Source: HGM04593 sp045589695 (GTDB lineage Bacteria; Bacteroidota; Bacteroidia; Bacteroidales; Bacteroidaceae). From it: a stretch of 23,484 nucleotides of DNA. Shown here piece after piece: positions 1-7,879 of this stretch. A program made the position numbers and the translations under genes. The notes below the pieces were generated by a model. It worked only from the letters and a program-made list of their open reading frames with translations, did no database searches and was not told the origin of the DNA. The DNA lies in NCBI GenBank assembly GCA_045589695.1, contig JAZNPP010000031.1, positions 1-23,484 of the forward strand, given 5' to 3'. Each line of letters opens with the position of its first letter. The first letter of the stretch is position 1.

Positions 1-2
1 TA

Positions 3-290
3 GAAATTGATATGGGGTATATATGTCTATTCCCAGCAAAGTCTTTGACTTTTTACTCTGTAGGAAACGATGCTGAGTGGAATTATTTTAGACTTGATTC
101 ATATGATGATATTAAGCCTATTTATTTGAACAATATCCCTCTTGATGCGACTGAAGCAGATGAAGAATTGACTGAAATGCTTATCTTTGCACTAAGAAAA
201 GAGTTATTTGAAAAGCATGAGGAATATAGTGTAACAAAGCAAGTTAGCAATTTCTTATCCATTGCCCATTCTCATGCAAGTTCTTCTTAA
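3..290 (+). CDS. 3' end of an unidentified gene (partial at window edge)
   Basis: I do not recognise this protein. The reading frame is open to the left edge, so the ATG at 12 need not be the true start and the gene probably begins outside the window. The visible 95 residues are hydrophilic and acidic in the middle (a DATEADEELTE segment), followed by a probable amphipathic helix, and end in a Ser/His-rich tail (SHASSS). There is no signal peptide or obvious membrane span in the visible part. The DNA is clearly richer in A and T than the genes that follow, with many AAA, TTA and ATT codons, which could reflect a horizontally acquired or weakly expressed gene. A 250-bp noncoding gap separates it from rimP and no strong terminator follows it directly. 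It is likely a real coding 3' end, with function unknown. Confidence 0.5.
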   Translation, partial: EIDMGYICLFPAKSLTFYSVGNDAEWNYFRLDSYDDIKPIYLNNIPLDATEADEELTEMLIFALRKELFEKHEEYSVTKQVSNFLSIAHSHASSS

Positions 291-389
291 TGGTTTGATA
301 CTCAATGAATCTTAATCAAACTACATCAAATATACGAAAATTCGGCGATAGAACACAAAAAAGATTGCCGCCTGCATAAAAAAGGGATT

Positions 390-405
390 TTATTATATAT
401 AATAA
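390..405. repeat. 16-bp perfect AT-only palindrome
   Basis: Positions 390-405 read TTATTATATATAATAA, which is its own reverse complement over all 16 bases. It lies about 20 bp upstream of the -33 box of the rimP promoter. It could be a UP-like AT-rich element, a protein-binding dyad or chance in an AT-rich spacer. The sequence alone does not decide. Confidence 0.5.
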
Positions 406-425
406 TGTAAAAAAGTTCAAAATAC

Positions 426-457
426 TTGCACGGAAGAGCAAATATTCATAAATTTGC
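426..457 (+). promoter_or_regulatory. Bacteroidetes-type promoter for the rimP-nusA-infB-suf operon
   Basis: A TTG core at 426-428 (CTTG, one mismatch to the -33 TTTG box) is followed after 20 bp by TAAATTTGC at 449-457, a full match to the Bacteroides -7 consensus TAnnTTTGC. Transcription would be expected to begin around 462-466, giving a leader of about 75-80 nt before the rimP ATG at 541. The start site is inferred from the consensus and was not measured. Confidence 0.75.
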
Positions 458-474
458 AGTGGAATGATGATGAT

Positions 475-498
475 GAGGGGCCGGCAAGCCCCTCTTTT
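475..498 (+). terminator. Promoter-proximal hairpin with T tract in the rimP leader (attenuator-like)
   Basis: GAGGGGC (475-481) pairs perfectly with GCCCCTC (488-494) around a 6-nt loop, and TTTT follows at 495-498. This has the form of an intrinsic terminator, yet it lies only about 10-15 nt after the predicted start of the rimP operon transcript and 43 nt before the rimP ATG. It may terminate a fraction of transcripts as an attenuator, protect the 5' end of the mRNA, or terminate readthrough from the upstream gene. The structure is certain; the role is not. Confidence 0.6.
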
Positions 499-540
499 CT
501 ATATTATCACATCATGCATCAATAACTGAAGTTTAGCTAT

Positions 541-1008
541 ATGATTGAAAGACAACAGGTAATCGATTTAACAAACGAATGGCTCGCCGACAAAGAGTAT
601 TTTTTAGTTGATGTCATCATTGGAAAGGATGACAAGATAACAGTTGAGATTGACCATGCCGAGGGCGTGTGGATTGAAGACTGTGCCGAACTAAGCCGTT
701 ACATTGAGAACGGGCTCAACGGCGCCGCCGATGATTACGAACTTGAGGTAGGCTCAGCCGGCCTCGGACAGCCGTTCAAGGTTATACAGCAGTACAAGAA
801 CCATGTAGGCCTTGAGGTTGAGGTCCTCACCAAAGAGGGCAAAAAATTAAAAGGCACTCTCAAAGAGGCCGATGAGAACGGTTTTGCAATCACAATCACA
901 AAAAAGGAAAAGGTTGAAGGAGCAAAACGTCCGCAGCTTGTCGAAGAGGAACTGCGTTTCGCTTACGACAGCGTCAAATACACGAAATATGTTATAAATT
1001 TTAAATAA
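541..1008 (+). CDS. rimP: Ribosome maturation factor RimP
   Basis: RimP binds the 30S subunit during late assembly and helps form the central pseudoknot of 16S rRNA in the cytoplasm. The 155-residue length fits the family. The N-terminal alpha/beta domain carries the characteristic YELEVGSAGLGQPF segment (family pattern LEVSSPGLDRPL) near residues 66-80, followed by a small Sm-like C-terminal barrel from about residue 85. The ATG at 541 is preceded by an A/T-rich stretch with no clear Shine-Dalgarno, as usual in this phylum. It is the first gene of the long operon, and its TAA (1006-1008) is one base before the nusA ATG at 1010, so translational coupling is likely. The rimP-nusA-infB order is conserved in most bacteria, which supports the call. 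Confidence 0.93.
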   Translation: MIERQQVIDLTNEWLADKEYFLVDVIIGKDDKITVEIDHAEGVWIEDCAELSRYIENGLNGAADDYELEVGSAGLGQPFKVIQQYKNHVGLEVEVLTKEGKKLKGTLKEADENGFAITITKKEKVEGAKRPQLVEEELRFAYDSVKYTKYVINFK

Positions 1009-1009
1009 A

Positions 1010-2269
1010 ATGGCAAAGAAAGAAGAAACAATCAGCCTTCTTGATACATTTCAAGAATTCAAGGAGTCGAAGAACATCGACCGTACAACAATGATCAGCG
1101 TGCTCGAAGAGAGTTTCCGCAAAGTTTTGGTAAACATATTCGGTACAGACGAGAACTACTCGGTTATCGTAAACCCCGACAGAGGCGACTTTGAAATTCA
1201 GCGTCGCCGCGTTGTCGTTGCCGACGATGAGGTAAAGGACAGCAATTTCGAGATTTCGCTCAGCGAAGCCCAGCTTATCGACGACTCGTTCGAGATTGGC
1301 GAAGATGTAAGCGAGATTGTCAATTTCGCTGAGTTCGGACGCCGTGCTATCCTCAACCTTCGTCAGACTCTTGCATCAAAGATTCTTGAGCTTGAGAAGG
1401 ACAGCCTTTACAACAAGTACAGCGAGAAGATAGGACAGATAGTAAGCGGAGAGGTTTACCAGATATGGAAAAAAGAGCTGCTTCTCGTGGACGATGAGGG
1501 CAACGAACTTATCCTCCCGAAGACAGAGCAGATTCCGAGCGACTTTTACCGCAAAGGCGACAATGTGCGTGCTGTAGTTGCCCGTGTAGACAACCAGAAC
1601 AACAACCCTAAGATTATCCTTAGCCGTACCTCGCCCATGTTCCTGCAGCGTCTTTTCGAGCTTGAAGTGCCCGAAATCAACGACGGTCTTATCACTATCA
1701 AGAAAATAGCCCGCATCCCAGGCAAGAGAGCGAAGATTGCCGTAGAGACATACGACGAGCGTATCGACCCGGTAGGCGCATGCGTAGGCGTGAAGGGCTC
1801 ACGTATTCATGGCATAGTAAGAGAGCTGCGCAACGAGAACATCGACGTCATACCTTACACATCAAATACAGAACTGTTCATCAAGCGCGCTTTGAGCCCT
1901 GCCAAAATACAGGATATTACACTCGACGAAGAGAAGCGTGTAGCAGACGTGAATCTCAAGAAAGAGGAAGTTTCGCTCGCTATCGGCAAGGACGGTCTCA
2001 ACATCAAGCTCGCCAGCATGATTACAGAGTACACAATCAACGTATTCCGTGAGATTGACGCTCAGCAGGAGGACGACATCTACCTTGACGAGTTCGCCGA
2101 CGAGATTGAAGAATGGGTAATCGAGGCAATCAAGAACATTGGTCTCGACACAGCGAAAGCGGTTCTGAACACACCTCGTGAGGTGCTTATTGAAAAAGCC
2201 GACCTTGAGGAGGATACTGTTGACCACGTCATTGAAGTTCTGCAGTCTGAATTCGAGGACGAGGAATAA
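1010..2269 (+). CDS. nusA: Transcription termination/antitermination factor NusA
   Basis: NusA binds RNA polymerase and nascent RNA and modulates pausing, intrinsic termination and antitermination. The 419 residues show the family architecture: an N-terminal polymerase-binding domain (about 1-130), an S1 RNA-binding domain (about 140-205, GQIVSGEVYQI onward), a first KH domain with GVKGSRI at 260-266, and a second KH domain with IGKDGLN at 325-331. A short C-terminal helical segment (about 365-410, IKNIGLDTAKAVL) resembles a helix-hairpin-helix repeat and ends in an acidic tail (EFEDEE). It is shorter than the 495-residue E. coli protein because the full pair of acidic repeats is absent. It starts one base after the rimP stop and is followed by infB after 39 bp with no terminator. 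Confidence 0.95.
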   Translation: MAKKEETISLLDTFQEFKESKNIDRTTMISVLEESFRKVLVNIFGTDENYSVIVNPDRGDFEIQRRRVVVADDEVKDSNFEISLSEAQLIDDSFEIGEDVSEIVNFAEFGRRAILNLRQTLASKILELEKDSLYNKYSEKIGQIVSGEVYQIWKKELLLVDDEGNELILPKTEQIPSDFYRKGDNVRAVVARVDNQNNNPKIILSRTSPMFLQRLFELEVPEINDGLITIKKIARIPGKRAKIAVETYDERIDPVGACVGVKGSRIHGIVRELRNENIDVIPYTSNTELFIKRALSPAKIQDITLDEEKRVADVNLKKEEVSLAIGKDGLNIKLASMITEYTINVFREIDAQQEDDIYLDEFADEIEEWVIEAIKNIGLDTAKAVLNTPREVLIEKADLEEDTVDHVIEVLQSEFEDEE

Positions 2270-2308
2270 CCGAATGACGAAGATTAACCCTAAAAGAAAG
2301 TATCAGGA

Positions 2309-5146
2309 ATGAAGATAAGATTAAATAAAGTACAAAAAGAACTGAACCTCGGTCTTTCCACTATCGTGGAATTTCTGCAGAAGAAGGGCTTCGAGATAAA
2401 AGAAGACCCCAACGCTGTAGTACCCGAAGAGGGCTATAACATGCTCATCGAGGAGTTCAGCGCTGACAAAAAGGCCCGAATTCAGTCGGATAATTTCACA
2501 AAAGAACGTCAGAACAGAGAGAAGCCTAAAGCAGCAGCTCCCGCTGTTGAGGAGAAGCCCGCACCGGCACAGGCTCCGGTACAGGCATCCAAACCTGCCG
2601 AAAAAGAGACTGTAGCCGACGAGCCTAAGAAAGAAGAGATAGGCATAAAGATAAAGGGACACATCGACCTTGACGCTCTCAACAAGAAGAAACAGCCTAA
2701 AAAGGCTGAAGCGGCTCCGGCTATTCAAGAGCCTGCAAAGCAGGCAGCTAAAGCCGAAGAGAAAAAGGATGAGGCAAAGCCGGTTCCTGTCGAGAAGGCG
2801 GCAGAGCCCGTAAAAGAGGTTGCGGCAGAGATGCCTGAAAAAGAGGAGCCGCAACCGCAGCTTACGCAGGTCGAGGAGGTTGCTCCCAAGCTGAACATCA
2901 TCGGACAGATAGACCTTTCGGCTATAAACCAATCGACACGCCCTAAAAAGAAGAGCAAGGAGGAGAAGAGAAAGGAGCGTGAAGAGAAAGACAAACAGCG
3001 TGAGGAGCAGCGCAAGCAACAGCGTGAGGCTCAAAGACAGCAGTCCGGAACCAACGGCGAAGGCGGGGACAAGAAGAAGAAACGCCAGCGCATCAACAGC
3101 CAGCGCGTCGATATAAACGACGTCAAGGAGAACGGCGGCGACAGCAAAGACTGGAACGCAAACCGCAATAAGGGCAATAACCCCACACAGGGCAGCCGCA
3201 AGGACCGTGACCGCCAGCATAAGCGTTTCGACAAGAACGATGTCAGCGATGAAGACGTTTCAAAACAGATTAAGGAGACGTTAGACCGCCTGACAAACAG
3301 AGGCAAGTCAAACAAGTCGGCGAAATACCGCAAGGAGAAGCGCGACCTTGTCGCTGAACGTCAGATGCAGCAGATGAGCGAGGAGATGGAACAGAGCAAG
3401 GTGCTGAAGCTTACCGAATTCGTTACAGCGAACGAGCTTGCGAGCATGATGAACATATCCGTAACCCAGGTCATCGCTACATGTATGAGCATCGGCATGA
3501 TGGTATCCATCAACCAGCGTCTCGATGCCGAAACAATCAATATCGTTGCCGAGGAGTTCGGCTACACTACCGAATATGTCAGCGCAGAGGTAGCCAACGC
3601 CATTGAAGAGGATGCCGACACAGAAGAGGATCTCGAACCTCGTGCCCCTATCATCACTGTCATGGGACACGTAGACCACGGTAAGACATCCTTGCTCGAC
3701 TATATACGCAAGGCCAACGTTATCGCCGGCGAGGCAGGCGGTATCACCCAGCACATCGGCGCATACAACGTCAAGATGGAGAGCGGCAAGCGAATAACAT
3801 TCCTCGACACTCCCGGTCACGAGGCGTTTACCGCCATGCGTGCGCGCGGAGCGAAGATTACCGACATCGTTATCATCATAATAGCAGCCGATGACAATGT
3901 TATGCCTCAGACAAAGGAGGCCATCAACCATGCTATGGCCGCAGGCGTGCCTATAGTATTCGCTATAAACAAGTGTGACAAGCCCACTGCAGACCCCAAC
4001 CGTATTAAGGAGGAACTCGCGAACCTCAACATGCTCGTTGAGGACTGGGGCGGAAAATACCAGTCACAGGAGATATCCGCGAAGAAAGGTATGGGCGTCG
4101 AGGAACTTATGGAGAAGGTGCTGCTCGAAGCGGAGCTTCTTGACCTTAAGGCTAACCCAAACCGCAAGGCTACAGGTTCCGTCATTGAATCGACGCTTGA
4201 CAAGGGCCGCGGCTACGTTGCTACCGTACTTGTCCAGAACGGCACATTGAAGGTTGGCGACATCGTCGTTGCCGGCACGCAATGGGGAAAGGTAAAGGCG
4301 ATATTCAACGAACGCAACCAGCGTATAAAGGAGATTAGGCCGGCAGAACCTGCGCTTATACTCGGCCTTAACGGCGCGCCCGCAGCCGGCGACACGTTCA
4401 ACGTCGTGGAGAGCGAGCGTGAAGCGCGCGAGATAACAGGCAAGCGTGAGCAGCTGCAGCGCGAGCAGGGTCTTCGTACACAGAAGATGCTTACTCTCGA
4501 CGAGGTCGGCCGCCGTATCGCTCTCGGTAACTTCCAGACACTCAACATCATTGTCAAGGGTGACGTGGACGGCTCTATCGAGGCTCTCAGCGACTCGCTT
4601 ATCAAGCTCTCTACCGAAAATATTCAGGTGAACGTGATACACAAGGCCGTAGGCCAGATTTCGGAGAGCGACGTGAGCCTTGCCGCCGCATCAGACGCGA
4701 TTATCGTCGGTTTCCAAGTACGTCCATCCGTTACAGCCCGCAAGATTGCCGAGAATGAGGGTGTAGACATACGAATCTACTCTATCATTTACGATGCGAT
4801 CGAGGAGGTTAAGGCCGCTATGGAGGGTATGCTCGCTCCTATTGTCAAGGAAGAGATTACCGCTACTATCGAGGTACGTGAAACATTCCACATCAGCAAG
4901 GTCGGTACCGTTGCCGGCTGCATGGTACGCGAGGGTAAAGTCAAGCGCACTGACCGTGCCCGACTTATCCGTGACGGTATCGTTATACACACGGGTTCTC
5001 TTGCAGCCTTGAAGCGTTTCAAGGATGACGTAAAAGAGGTAGGCACGAACTTTGAGTGCGGTATAAGCCTTACATCACAGGACGACATCAAGGTCGGCGA
5101 TATCATCGAGACCTTCGTAGAGGTTGAAGTTAAACAGAAACTCTAA
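2309..5146 (+). CDS. infB: Translation initiation factor IF-2
   Basis: IF-2 is the GTPase that recruits initiator fMet-tRNA and promotes 50S joining. The 945-residue protein has an N-terminal IF2-N domain (1-55), a long low-complexity Lys/Glu/Gln/Pro-rich linker (about 65-360), a second IF2-N type domain (about 365-425), the G domain, then the beta-barrel and C-terminal tRNA-binding domains. GTPase motifs are intact: G1 GHVDHGKT (453-460), G3 DTPGH (500-504), G4 NKCD (554-557) and G5 SAK (590-592). The linker contains two copies of a GxIDLxAxN motif at 117-125 and 199-207, each followed by a PKK basic patch. ATG 2309 begins MKIRLNKVQKEL, a normal IF2-N start in this phylum. It lies third in the operon, 12 bp before the cvpA-like gene. 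Confidence 0.96.
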   Translation: MKIRLNKVQKELNLGLSTIVEFLQKKGFEIKEDPNAVVPEEGYNMLIEEFSADKKARIQSDNFTKERQNREKPKAAAPAVEEKPAPAQAPVQASKPAEKETVADEPKKEEIGIKIKGHIDLDALNKKKQPKKAEAAPAIQEPAKQAAKAEEKKDEAKPVPVEKAAEPVKEVAAEMPEKEEPQPQLTQVEEVAPKLNIIGQIDLSAINQSTRPKKKSKEEKRKEREEKDKQREEQRKQQREAQRQQSGTNGEGGDKKKKRQRINSQRVDINDVKENGGDSKDWNANRNKGNNPTQGSRKDRDRQHKRFDKNDVSDEDVSKQIKETLDRLTNRGKSNKSAKYRKEKRDLVAERQMQQMSEEMEQSKVLKLTEFVTANELASMMNISVTQVIATCMSIGMMVSINQRLDAETINIVAEEFGYTTEYVSAEVANAIEEDADTEEDLEPRAPIITVMGHVDHGKTSLLDYIRKANVIAGEAGGITQHIGAYNVKMESGKRITFLDTPGHEAFTAMRARGAKITDIVIIIIAADDNVMPQTKEAINHAMAAGVPIVFAINKCDKPTADPNRIKEELANLNMLVEDWGGKYQSQEISAKKGMGVEELMEKVLLEAELLDLKANPNRKATGSVIESTLDKGRGYVATVLVQNGTLKVGDIVVAGTQWGKVKAIFNERNQRIKEIRPAEPALILGLNGAPAAGDTFNVVESEREAREITGKREQLQREQGLRTQKMLTLDEVGRRIALGNFQTLNIIVKGDVDGSIEALSDSLIKLSTENIQVNVIHKAVGQISESDVSLAAASDAIIVGFQVRPSVTARKIAENEGVDIRIYSIIYDAIEEVKAAMEGMLAPIVKEEITATIEVRETFHISKVGTVAGCMVREGKVKRTDRARLIRDGIVIHTGSLAALKRFKDDVKEVGTNFECGISLTSQDDIKVGDIIETFVEVEVKQKL

Positions 5147-5158
5147 AAATCGTTTGAA

Positions 5159-5677
5159 ATGAACACACTCGATATAATCCTTCTTGCAGGAACCGTCATC
5201 GGACTGATTTACGGTTTCAAGAACGGATTAGTCAAGCAACTGACACTTGGAGCAGGCGTTGTAATAGGCTTGCTCCAAGCCACTATCTTCTACCAAAAGG
5301 CAGGCATATGGCTGCAAGAACAGACCGCCTGGGATGTATGGATCTGCTACCCGCTCTGTTTCCTGGTTATTTTAGTGTTAGTTGCGGCATTGATAAACCT
5401 TGCAGGCTTCCTGCTGAGGTTGCTGTTGAGGATTGTTTTTCTCGGTATTGTAGACCGCATATTAGGCGCTCTGTTTTCGGCATTTGTCGGGTGCGCAATC
5501 GTGGTGTTTGCCGTAAACATAAGCTGCAGTATACTGCCCGAAAACGACATAACAGGAAAAACTTCACAGAACGAGGCGCTGTTATATAAAGAGATCGCAA
5601 GCCTGACAACCGCAGTTATTGAAGAGGTGAAAGAAGAAGTGAAAGAGGAAGTTGGTTTGATTAATGAAGAAAGATAA
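5159..5677 (+). CDS. CvpA family inner-membrane protein
   Basis: CvpA-family proteins are small integral membrane proteins; the E. coli member was linked to colicin V production, and the general role is unsettled. The 172 residues include about four hydrophobic segments (roughly 4-20, 28-45, 60-88 and 98-126). The N-terminal LDIILLAGTVIGLIYGFKNG segment, with its short G-x-x-x-G-L turn after the first helix, is typical. The C-terminal tail is cytoplasmic or periplasmic and ends with a purine-rich tandem repeat encoding EEVKEEVKEEV (155-165). The last 14 bp overlap the start of sufB in another frame, so the two are probably translationally coupled. In its place between infB and sufB it probably serves envelope functions during growth, but nothing here shows a specific role in Fe-S assembly. 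Confidence 0.85.
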   Translation: MNTLDIILLAGTVIGLIYGFKNGLVKQLTLGAGVVIGLLQATIFYQKAGIWLQEQTAWDVWICYPLCFLVILVLVAALINLAGFLLRLLLRIVFLGIVDRILGALFSAFVGCAIVVFAVNISCSILPENDITGKTSQNEALLYKEIASLTTAVIEEVKEEVKEEVGLINEER

Positions 5678-7106
5678 CATACTTAAGAAGCTGGCGAACA
5701 AGGCCTACGAGTTCGGATTTGTCAGCAAGATAAAGACAGAAATCATTGAGCAGGGACTCAACGAGGATATCATAAGGCTCATCTCCAAGAAAAAGAACGA
5801 GCCAGAATGGTTGCTTGAGTTCCGCCTTGAATCATACCGTTACTGGCAGACTCTGGGGATGCCGGAATGGGCGCACCTGAACATCCCCCCTATCGACTAC
5901 CAGGCGATATCCTACTATGCCGATCCTTTGAAGAAGAACAAGGAGAACAAGAACAAGGAGATTGACCCGGAATTGATGAAGACATTCGAGAAGCTCGGCA
6001 TTCCGCTCGAAGAGCGGCTTGCGCTCAGCGGAACGGCTGTCGATGCCGTCATGGACTCGGTTTCGGTAAAGACCACGTTCAAGGAGGAACTGAGAGAGAA
6101 AGGCATAATATTCTGCTCTATGAGCGAAGCTGTCCAGGAGTACCCAGACCTCGTACGTAAATACCTCGGCAGCGTAGTGAACTACCGTGATAATTTCTTT
6201 GCAGCGCTCAATTCCGCAGTATTCAGCGACGGCTCGTTCGTGTATATCCCTAAGGGAGTACGCTGCCCTATGGAGCTGTCCACATACTTCAGAATAAACG
6301 CAGCCAACACGGGGCAGTTCGAACGGACTCTGATTGTCGCCGATGACAACAGCTACGTGTCTTACCTTGAGGGCTGCACAGCGCCGATGCGTGACGAGAA
6401 CCAGCTCCATGCGGCAATAGTAGAGATTGTCGTGAACGACAACGCAGAAGTGAAATACAGCACGGTGCAGAACTGGTACCCGGGAGATGCCGAAGGCAAA
6501 GGCGGCGTATACAATTTCGTAACCAAACGAGGCGACTGCCGAGGACGAGGAAGCAAACTGTCATGGACACAGGTGGAGACAGGCTCTGCTATAACATGGA
6601 AATACCCGAGCTGCATACTGCGCGGCGACAACTCGCAAGGCGAGTTCTATTCGGTAGCTCTGACGAACAACTACCAGCAGGCCGACACGGGCACCAAAAT
6701 GATACATTTGGGCAAGAACACCCGCAGCACAATCATAAGCAAGGGCATTTCGGCAGGCAAGAGCCAGAATTCGTACCGAGGGCTTGTAAGAGTGAGCAAG
6801 AACGCCGACGGGGCACGCAACTACAGCCAATGCGACTCATTGCTTTTAGGCAGCGAGTGCGGAGCCCACACATTCCCCTACATGGACATTCACAACAACA
6901 GCGCTGTCATCGAACACGAAGCGACTACTTCAAAGATATCCGAAGAACAGCTCTTCTACTGCAACCAGCGAGGGATAGGCACCGAAGAGGCCATCGGACT
7001 GATAGTGAACGGATACGCAAAAGAGGTGCTTAACAAACTTCCTATGGAGTTTGCCATTGAGGCACAGAAGCTGCTTAGCGTTTCGCTCGAAGGCGCAGTA
7101 GGATGA
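5664..7106 (+). CDS. sufB: Fe-S cluster assembly scaffold SufB
   Basis: SufB is the scaffold subunit of the cytoplasmic SufBC2D complex on which Fe-S clusters are built. The 480-residue protein has the family's beta-helix core with the strongly conserved stretch NYSQCDSLLLG, placing a Cys at 390. IEHEATTSKI places Glu417, His418 and Glu419. By spacing, Cys390 and Glu419 match the E. coli SufB residues reported as sulfur acceptor and cluster-building residues (C405 and E434, both shifted by 15). The EGCTAPMRDENQLHAA segment and the FYCNQRGIGTEEAIGLIVNG C-terminus are also typical. The ATG at 5664 lies inside the cvpA-like gene, with the GA-rich repeat just upstream as a possible ribosome-binding region. 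It is followed by sufC after a 16-bp gap containing AAAGAAG. Confidence 0.97.
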   Translation: MKKDNILKKLANKAYEFGFVSKIKTEIIEQGLNEDIIRLISKKKNEPEWLLEFRLESYRYWQTLGMPEWAHLNIPPIDYQAISYYADPLKKNKENKNKEIDPELMKTFEKLGIPLEERLALSGTAVDAVMDSVSVKTTFKEELREKGIIFCSMSEAVQEYPDLVRKYLGSVVNYRDNFFAALNSAVFSDGSFVYIPKGVRCPMELSTYFRINAANTGQFERTLIVADDNSYVSYLEGCTAPMRDENQLHAAIVEIVVNDNAEVKYSTVQNWYPGDAEGKGGVYNFVTKRGDCRGRGSKLSWTQVETGSAITWKYPSCILRGDNSQGEFYSVALTNNYQQADTGTKMIHLGKNTRSTIISKGISAGKSQNSYRGLVRVSKNADGARNYSQCDSLLLGSECGAHTFPYMDIHNNSAVIEHEATTSKISEEQLFYCNQRGIGTEEAIGLIVNGYAKEVLNKLPMEFAIEAQKLLSVSLEGAVG

Positions 7107-7122
7107 AAACAGATGAAAGAAG

Positions 7123-7878
7123 ATGGAAAATTTACTTGAAATAAAAAACCTTCATGCCACAATAGACGGCAAAGAGATACTGAAAGGCATAAACCTCACT
7201 GTAAAGGCCGGAGAGGTTCATGCGATAATGGGGCCTAACGGCTCGGGCAAGAGTACATTGAGCAACGTGCTTGTAGGCCACCCTGCATATACAGTAACCG
7301 AGGGAGAGATAATCTATAAAGGCAAGCGCCTGCTTGAGCTTGCCCCCGAGGACCGCAGCCACGAGGGATTGTTCCTGTCGTTCCAGTACCCTGTAGAGAT
7401 ACCAGGCGTGAGCATAACAAACTTCATGCGTGCGGCAGTAAACGCTAAGCGGCAGTATCTGGGACAAGAGCCTATGAACGCTACCGAGTTTCTGAAGATG
7501 ATGCGTGAGAAGCGTGCAATGGTAAACCTTGACAGCAAGCTCGCCAACCGCTCGGTCAATGAGGGATTCAGCGGCGGCGAGAAAAAGCGTAACGAGATTT
7601 TCCAGATGGCGATGCTTGAACCTACCCTAAGCATTCTCGACGAGACCGATTCGGGCCTTGACATCGACGCTCTGCGCATAGTCGCCGAGGGGGTGAACAA
7701 GCTGAAGCGTGACGACACGTCAAGCATTGTAATCACCCACTATCAGCGCCTGCTCGACTATATCAAGCCCGATATTGTCCACATTCTTTATAACGGACGT
7801 ATCGTGAAGACCGCTGGACCTGAGCTTGTAATGGAGCTTGAAGAGCGCGGATACGACTGGATAAAAAACGAGAACTGA
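7123..7878 (+). CDS. sufC: Fe-S cluster assembly ATPase SufC
   Basis: SufC is an ABC-type ATPase without membrane domains that drives conformational change in the SufBCD complex. All nucleotide-binding motifs are visible in the 251 residues: Walker A GPNGSGKST (37-45), Q-loop around FQYP (87-90), ABC signature FSGGEKKR (149-156), Walker B and catalytic Glu in LSILDETDSGLD (169-180, Glu173) and the switch His in THYQRLL (His206). The DETDSGLDIDAL wording is diagnostic for SufC rather than other ABC ATPases. The start ATG at 7123 is preceded by GAAAGAAG, a plausible ribosome-binding site. Its TGA at 7876-7878 is separated by one base from the sufD ATG. Confidence 0.97.
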   Translation: MENLLEIKNLHATIDGKEILKGINLTVKAGEVHAIMGPNGSGKSTLSNVLVGHPAYTVTEGEIIYKGKRLLELAPEDRSHEGLFLSFQYPVEIPGVSITNFMRAAVNAKRQYLGQEPMNATEFLKMMREKRAMVNLDSKLANRSVNEGFSGGEKKRNEIFQMAMLEPTLSILDETDSGLDIDALRIVAEGVNKLKRDDTSSIVITHYQRLLDYIKPDIVHILYNGRIVKTAGPELVMELEERGYDWIKNEN

Positions 7879-7879
7879 G

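Noticed and set aside
293..321. GTTTGAT/ATCAAAC inverted repeat after the partial first gene
   Set aside because: A 7-bp AT-rich stem with a 15-nt loop and no T run is too weak to call a terminator.
2321..3220. 299-codon open frame on the minus strand, Leu/Phe-rich
   Set aside because: It is antisense to the repetitive Lys/Glu codons of the IF-2 linker; the hydrophobic protein is an artefact of reading AAG/GAG codons backwards.
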